Shown here: one piece after another, positions 61,368-64,000 of the stretch
Layout of the letters: each line of letters begins with the position of its first letter
Position numbering within the stretch: position 1 is the stretch's first letter
DNA from: Chloroflexi bacterium HGW-Chloroflexi-2
GTDB taxonomy: Bacteria > Chloroflexota > Anaerolineae > Anaerolineales > Anaerolineaceae
DNA: 64,000 bases
Reading direction: 5' to 3'
Assembly: GCA_002840735.1 (NCBI GenBank)
Contig: PHBY01000003.1
Span: forward strand, 1-64,000
Notes under the pieces: generated by a model
Database searches by the model: none
What the model was told of the DNA's origin: nothing
The model's input: only the letters and a program-made list of their open reading frames with translations
Position numbers and translations under genes: made by a program

Positions 61368-62456
61368 ATGGCTACCAGTGGAAGAAAAAGCGGAAGAATT
61401 TTTATCATTATTGCGTTATTGTTGATTGTTATCGTTGCGGCAGCAGCTGTGGTGTGGTTACGGTTAAGACCGTTATTACAACCCGCAGAACCTGTTGCGG
61501 AGGATTCTCCTCAAATTCAAATTGAGGAAATGGTTGATATCGTGATTACGACCCAATTTGTAAATCGTGGGGAAGTGATCAACGAAAGTGTGGTTACGAT
61601 GATTCCTTTCCCAAAAAATGAACTGGTTGCCGGTACATTCTTTACCGAAATGGAATCAGTAGTTGGGAAGAGAGCAATTTATCCATTAGAAGCAAGAATG
61701 CCTCTTACACCCAGGATGTTAATCGACGGTGAAACGGGTGGATCGATTGCTGCCTTTGATATACCCGTTGATAAAACAGCTCTATCAGTCATGATTGACC
61801 GAGAATCCATGATTGCTTATGCCCCCCGAGCTGGGGATCACGTCATGGTTATTGGCTGCATGTTATTAGTGGATGTTGATCCTGAGAACCAGTCTATTCT
61901 CCCCAATTATACCGGGTCGGTTACCAAACAAATTCTAACTGCAGAAAGCAGCACTGAATCTTTGACAGTGATTATTGCTAGTGGTGGACCAGGATCAACG
62001 CAAGGTCGAACTGAATTAGATCCTACGCTTAACGAACCAGTATATGTAGTTCCTTCTGAACCTCAACGGCCAAGGCTAGTTTGTCAGAATGTCATTCAGG
62101 ATGCCATTGTCCTCAGAATGGGTAATTTCCCATTATCTGGCGAAGAACCTACTCCCGCAGATCAAGTTGTCGTTCCCGAGGGAGAAGAGGCACAACCAGC
62201 ACCTGAAATACCGGCTCCGGATATTGTTACGTTGGTTGTTTCACCACAGGACGCCGTAGTGTTGACTTACATGAAAAAAGCAAATATCATGCTCACACTG
62301 GCACTTCGAAATCCAAATAACATACAGACCATTCTTACAGATGCTGTTACCCAACAATATTTGATGGATCAAAAGAATATACCACTCCCTGCAAAACTGC
62401 CGTTTGCTCTTGAATCAAGACGAGGTGTGTATGCGCCATTAACAGAACAACCCTAA
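61368..62456 (+). CDS. cpaB: Tad pilus assembly protein CpaB (RcpC-like)
   Basis: This 362-residue periplasmic-type protein has one N-terminal membrane anchor (about 10-30) and an SAF-like domain (about 55-115; FVNRGEVINESVVTMIPFP, PLEARMPLTPRML), followed by the RcpC-like region (about 130-360) with an acidic, Pro/Glu-rich insertion near residue 265. CpaB is part of the secretin side of Tad pilus machines in diderms; in monoderms its role is less clear. GGAG precedes the start. It is first in cpaB-cpaE-cpaF. Confidence 0.85.
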   Translation: MATSGRKSGRIFIIIALLLIVIVAAAAVVWLRLRPLLQPAEPVAEDSPQIQIEEMVDIVITTQFVNRGEVINESVVTMIPFPKNELVAGTFFTEMESVVGKRAIYPLEARMPLTPRMLIDGETGGSIAAFDIPVDKTALSVMIDRESMIAYAPRAGDHVMVIGCMLLVDVDPENQSILPNYTGSVTKQILTAESSTESLTVIIASGGPGSTQGRTELDPTLNEPVYVVPSEPQRPRLVCQNVIQDAIVLRMGNFPLSGEEPTPADQVVVPEGEEAQPAPEIPAPDIVTLVVSPQDAVVLTYMKKANIMLTLALRNPNNIQTILTDAVTQQYLMDQKNIPLPAKLPFALESRRGVYAPLTEQP

Positions 62457-62506
62457 ATGGCAATTTTTGATCTAATAATCTTAAAAATGGAACAAAGAGG
62501 ATAGAT

Positions 62507-63712
62507 ATGGCGAATCCAGAAAAAATTCGGGTAGTTATTGTTGATGACATTACGGAAACACGCGAAAATATTCGCAGAATGCTGCAATTCGACCCGAAAA
62601 TTGAGATCATTGGAGAAGCCAGAACCGGGAAAGAAGCAATTGATCTTGCGTCTCAAAAATTGCCTGATGTAATTGTCATGGATATCAATATGCCGGATAT
62701 GGATGGGCTGGTAGCCACTGAAAATATCCGGCGTAAACATCCTCATATCCAGATTATTATCCTTTCTGTTCAATACGACTCTGGATACATGCGCCGTGCA
62801 ATGCTGGCTGGTGCAAGAGACTTCTTATCAAAACCTCCATTAATTGACGAACTAACAAATGCCATTCGTCAAGCGGGAAAACTGGCAATTGAAGAAAAAC
62901 AAAAAGCCCAGTTGGTTATTGAGAGTAGTGAGACATCTGCTGCACGCACAGGGAGATTAGGGAAAATAATTGTAGTTTATAGCCCAAAAGGGGGGGTGGG
63001 ATGCACAACCATCGCCACAAACCTTGCTGTGGCTCTACATAGTGAAAGTTCCCCAACGGTTATTGTAGACGGGAACCTATTGTTTGGAGATGTTGCTGTC
63101 TTTTTGAATGAGCAAGGCAGAAATACGATACTCGATCTAGCTCCTCGCGCCGATGAGTTGGATCCTGATATTATCAACGAGGTCTTGATTACACATTCAT
63201 TATCAAATATAAGAGTATTAGCCTCGCCACCCAGACCAGAGTTTGCTGACCAGGTCTCCTCGGATCAATTTCAGAAAGTACTTCAATACCTGCAAAGGAT
63301 TTATGAATACATCATCGTCGATACCACCCCGTATCTCACTGATGTGGTGCAATCAGCGATGGACATTGCAAATTTAATTGTTTTAATAGCTACACAGGAC
63401 ATCCCTTCCATAAAAAGTACAAACTCTTTCCTCAGTCTCTCTGATCAATCTGGAATCAATCGAAAAAGAATATTGTTTGTTCTAAATCGTTTTGATAAAA
63501 GAATAGCCATTTCTCCGGAAAGAATTAGCGAAAGCTTGAAACAAATCATTGAAGGTGTAATTCCTTTAGAGGAAAGAATTGTCACCACCTCAATCAATAG
63601 AGGGGTACCTTTCATTATTGAAAACAAGACTACATTAATCGCAAAAAGCATTTATGCTATTAGCGAGAAAATAAAAGAAAAAATTGCAACGCACATTGAA
63701 GAATTAGTTTAA
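62507..63712 (+). CDS. cpaE: CpaE-like protein: receiver domain fused to MinD/ParA-type ATPase
   Basis: This 401-residue protein has an N-terminal receiver domain (about 5-125) with the acidic pair VIVDD and phosphoacceptor Asp in VIVMDINMPDMDG, and a MinD-like ATPase (about 148-395) with deviant Walker A YSPKGGVGCTTI. The second Walker Lys is Cys here; substitutions at this position are common in CpaE. CpaE helps place Tad pilus machines. The complete receiver, with its Asp, suggests real phospho-control rather than a degenerate domain. It lies 50 bp after cpaB and 22 bp before cpaF. Confidence 0.9.
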   Translation: MANPEKIRVVIVDDITETRENIRRMLQFDPKIEIIGEARTGKEAIDLASQKLPDVIVMDINMPDMDGLVATENIRRKHPHIQIIILSVQYDSGYMRRAMLAGARDFLSKPPLIDELTNAIRQAGKLAIEEKQKAQLVIESSETSAARTGRLGKIIVVYSPKGGVGCTTIATNLAVALHSESSPTVIVDGNLLFGDVAVFLNEQGRNTILDLAPRADELDPDIINEVLITHSLSNIRVLASPPRPEFADQVSSDQFQKVLQYLQRIYEYIIVDTTPYLTDVVQSAMDIANLIVLIATQDIPSIKSTNSFLSLSDQSGINRKRILFVLNRFDKRIAISPERISESLKQIIEGVIPLEERIVTTSINRGVPFIIENKTTLIAKSIYAISEKIKEKIATHIEELV

Positions 63713-63734
63713 ATCTTAGTATTAAGGAAATATT

Positions 63735-64000
63735 ATGTCGATATTACGACGAATCCAAAATGAGAATTCAAACAACCCTCCACAAAAACCAGGTGGATCG
63801 GAACCATTGAGAAATCCTGTTCTTCAATCAAGACGTGTATCTGCCCCATCCCCTACGACGACAAGTGATACTTATCAGGATTTAAAAAATCGTGTTCAGA
63901 CAAAATTAATCAGTACACTTGATCCAAGTATGGATGTAAGTCAGACTGCAGAAGTAAAAAAGACAATTCAGGAACTTTTTGAACAGATACTTAACGAAGA
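63735..64000 (+). CDS. cpaF: CpaF/TadA pilus ATPase (partial, runs off the window)
   Basis: Only the first 88 residues are in the window. The start MSILRRIQ follows AAGGAAA. After a polar Pro/Ser-rich leader comes YQDLKNRVQTKLISTLDPSM and IQELFEQILNEE, the N-terminal helices of CpaF/TadA secretion ATPases. The Walker motifs would lie beyond the window. Its place after cpaE supports the call. Confidence 0.82.
   Translation, partial: MSILRRIQNENSNNPPQKPGGSEPLRNPVLQSRRVSAPSPTTTSDTYQDLKNRVQTKLISTLDPSMDVSQTAEVKKTIQELFEQILNE

Noticed and set aside
1-64000. CRISPR arrays, prophage, integrons or complete insertion sequences
   Set aside because: No regularly spaced direct repeats, transposase, integrase or phage structural genes were found.

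Overview
The window is AT-rich bacterial chromosome and carries genes on both strands. No rRNA, CRISPR array, intact insertion sequence or phage region is visible. The gene mix suggests a strictly anaerobic, fermentative bacterium, most likely Chloroflexota (Anaerolineae type). The supporting signs are a soluble NAD-linked [NiFe] hydrogenase and a soluble formate dehydrogenase (FDH) instead of respiratory membrane complexes, a fused transaldolase/glucose-6-phosphate isomerase, a Tad pilus cluster with a receiver-ATPase CpaE, type 2 isopentenyl-diphosphate isomerase, and a SufCBDSU system with its own Fe-S regulator. The taxonomic call is an inference; no marker gene settles it.

Layout. 0-9.6 kb: a radical SAM/helix-hairpin-helix protein behind a LexA-like box, a membrane-anchored unknown protein, a YihY/BrkB membrane protein, tRNA-Gly(CCC), a response regulator with a 1292-residue multi-GAF histidine kinase, then hisS followed by tRNA-His. 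9.7-22.4 kb: a hydrogenase locus. It opens with DRTGG, CBS-ATPase, DRTGG and PHP genes, continues with an HndA / ATPase / HndB / HndC flavoprotein module, and ends with a HoxE-F-U-Y-H-like [NiFe] hydrogenase and its maturation protease. 22.7-27.7 kb: a separate operon for a three-subunit, predicted electron-bifurcating formate dehydrogenase. 28-34.3 kb: a cyclic-nucleotide-domain protein and hypABFCDE. 34.3-35.8 kb: a methyltransferase and a PIG-L deacetylase. 35.9-43 kb: sufCBD, a small unknown gene, sufSU and a Rieske protein, divergent from a SufR-like regulator and a MIP18-family gene across a clear operator dyad. 43-47 kb: an SCP2 protein, a methyltransferase, an unknown membrane protein, a decayed HAD-like fragment, a KBL/AONS-family enzyme and a fructokinase-like ROK kinase. 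47.3-52.6 kb: tkt, rpiB and tal-pgi (non-oxidative pentose phosphate pathway and sugar entry). 52.8-58.6 kb: a TlpA-like thioredoxin with an Lgt-like protein, prenyl synthase with isopentenyl isomerase, acyl carrier protein, and sucCD. 58.7-60.3 kb: an SPFH-HTH fusion protein and an unknown partner. 60.6-64 kb: two tandem Flp pilins, cpaB, cpaE and the start of cpaF, which runs off the window.

How it fits together. Sugars enter through the ROK kinase and the pentose phosphate enzymes. The resulting NADH and reduced ferredoxin can be disposed of as H2 by the [NiFe] hydrogenase or as formate by the FDH. Both are fed by FMN/NAD(H) flavoproteins of the HndC/HydB type, whose extra C-terminal ferredoxin domain goes with flavin-based electron bifurcation. 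The Hyp proteins build the NiFe centre, and the Suf proteins supply the very large Fe-S demand (three NuoE-like, three NuoF-like and two NuoG-like proteins). Candidate Rex-like sites before both parts of the hydrogenase locus suggest NADH/NAD+-dependent control.

The most interesting unit is the 9.7-27.7 kb region. A gene order familiar from [FeFe] bifurcating hydrogenases ends in a [NiFe] hydrogenase with its own second flavoprotein module. That second flavoprotein has lost every Cys ligand of its N-terminal [2Fe-2S] domain, two of them by Cys-to-Ser change.
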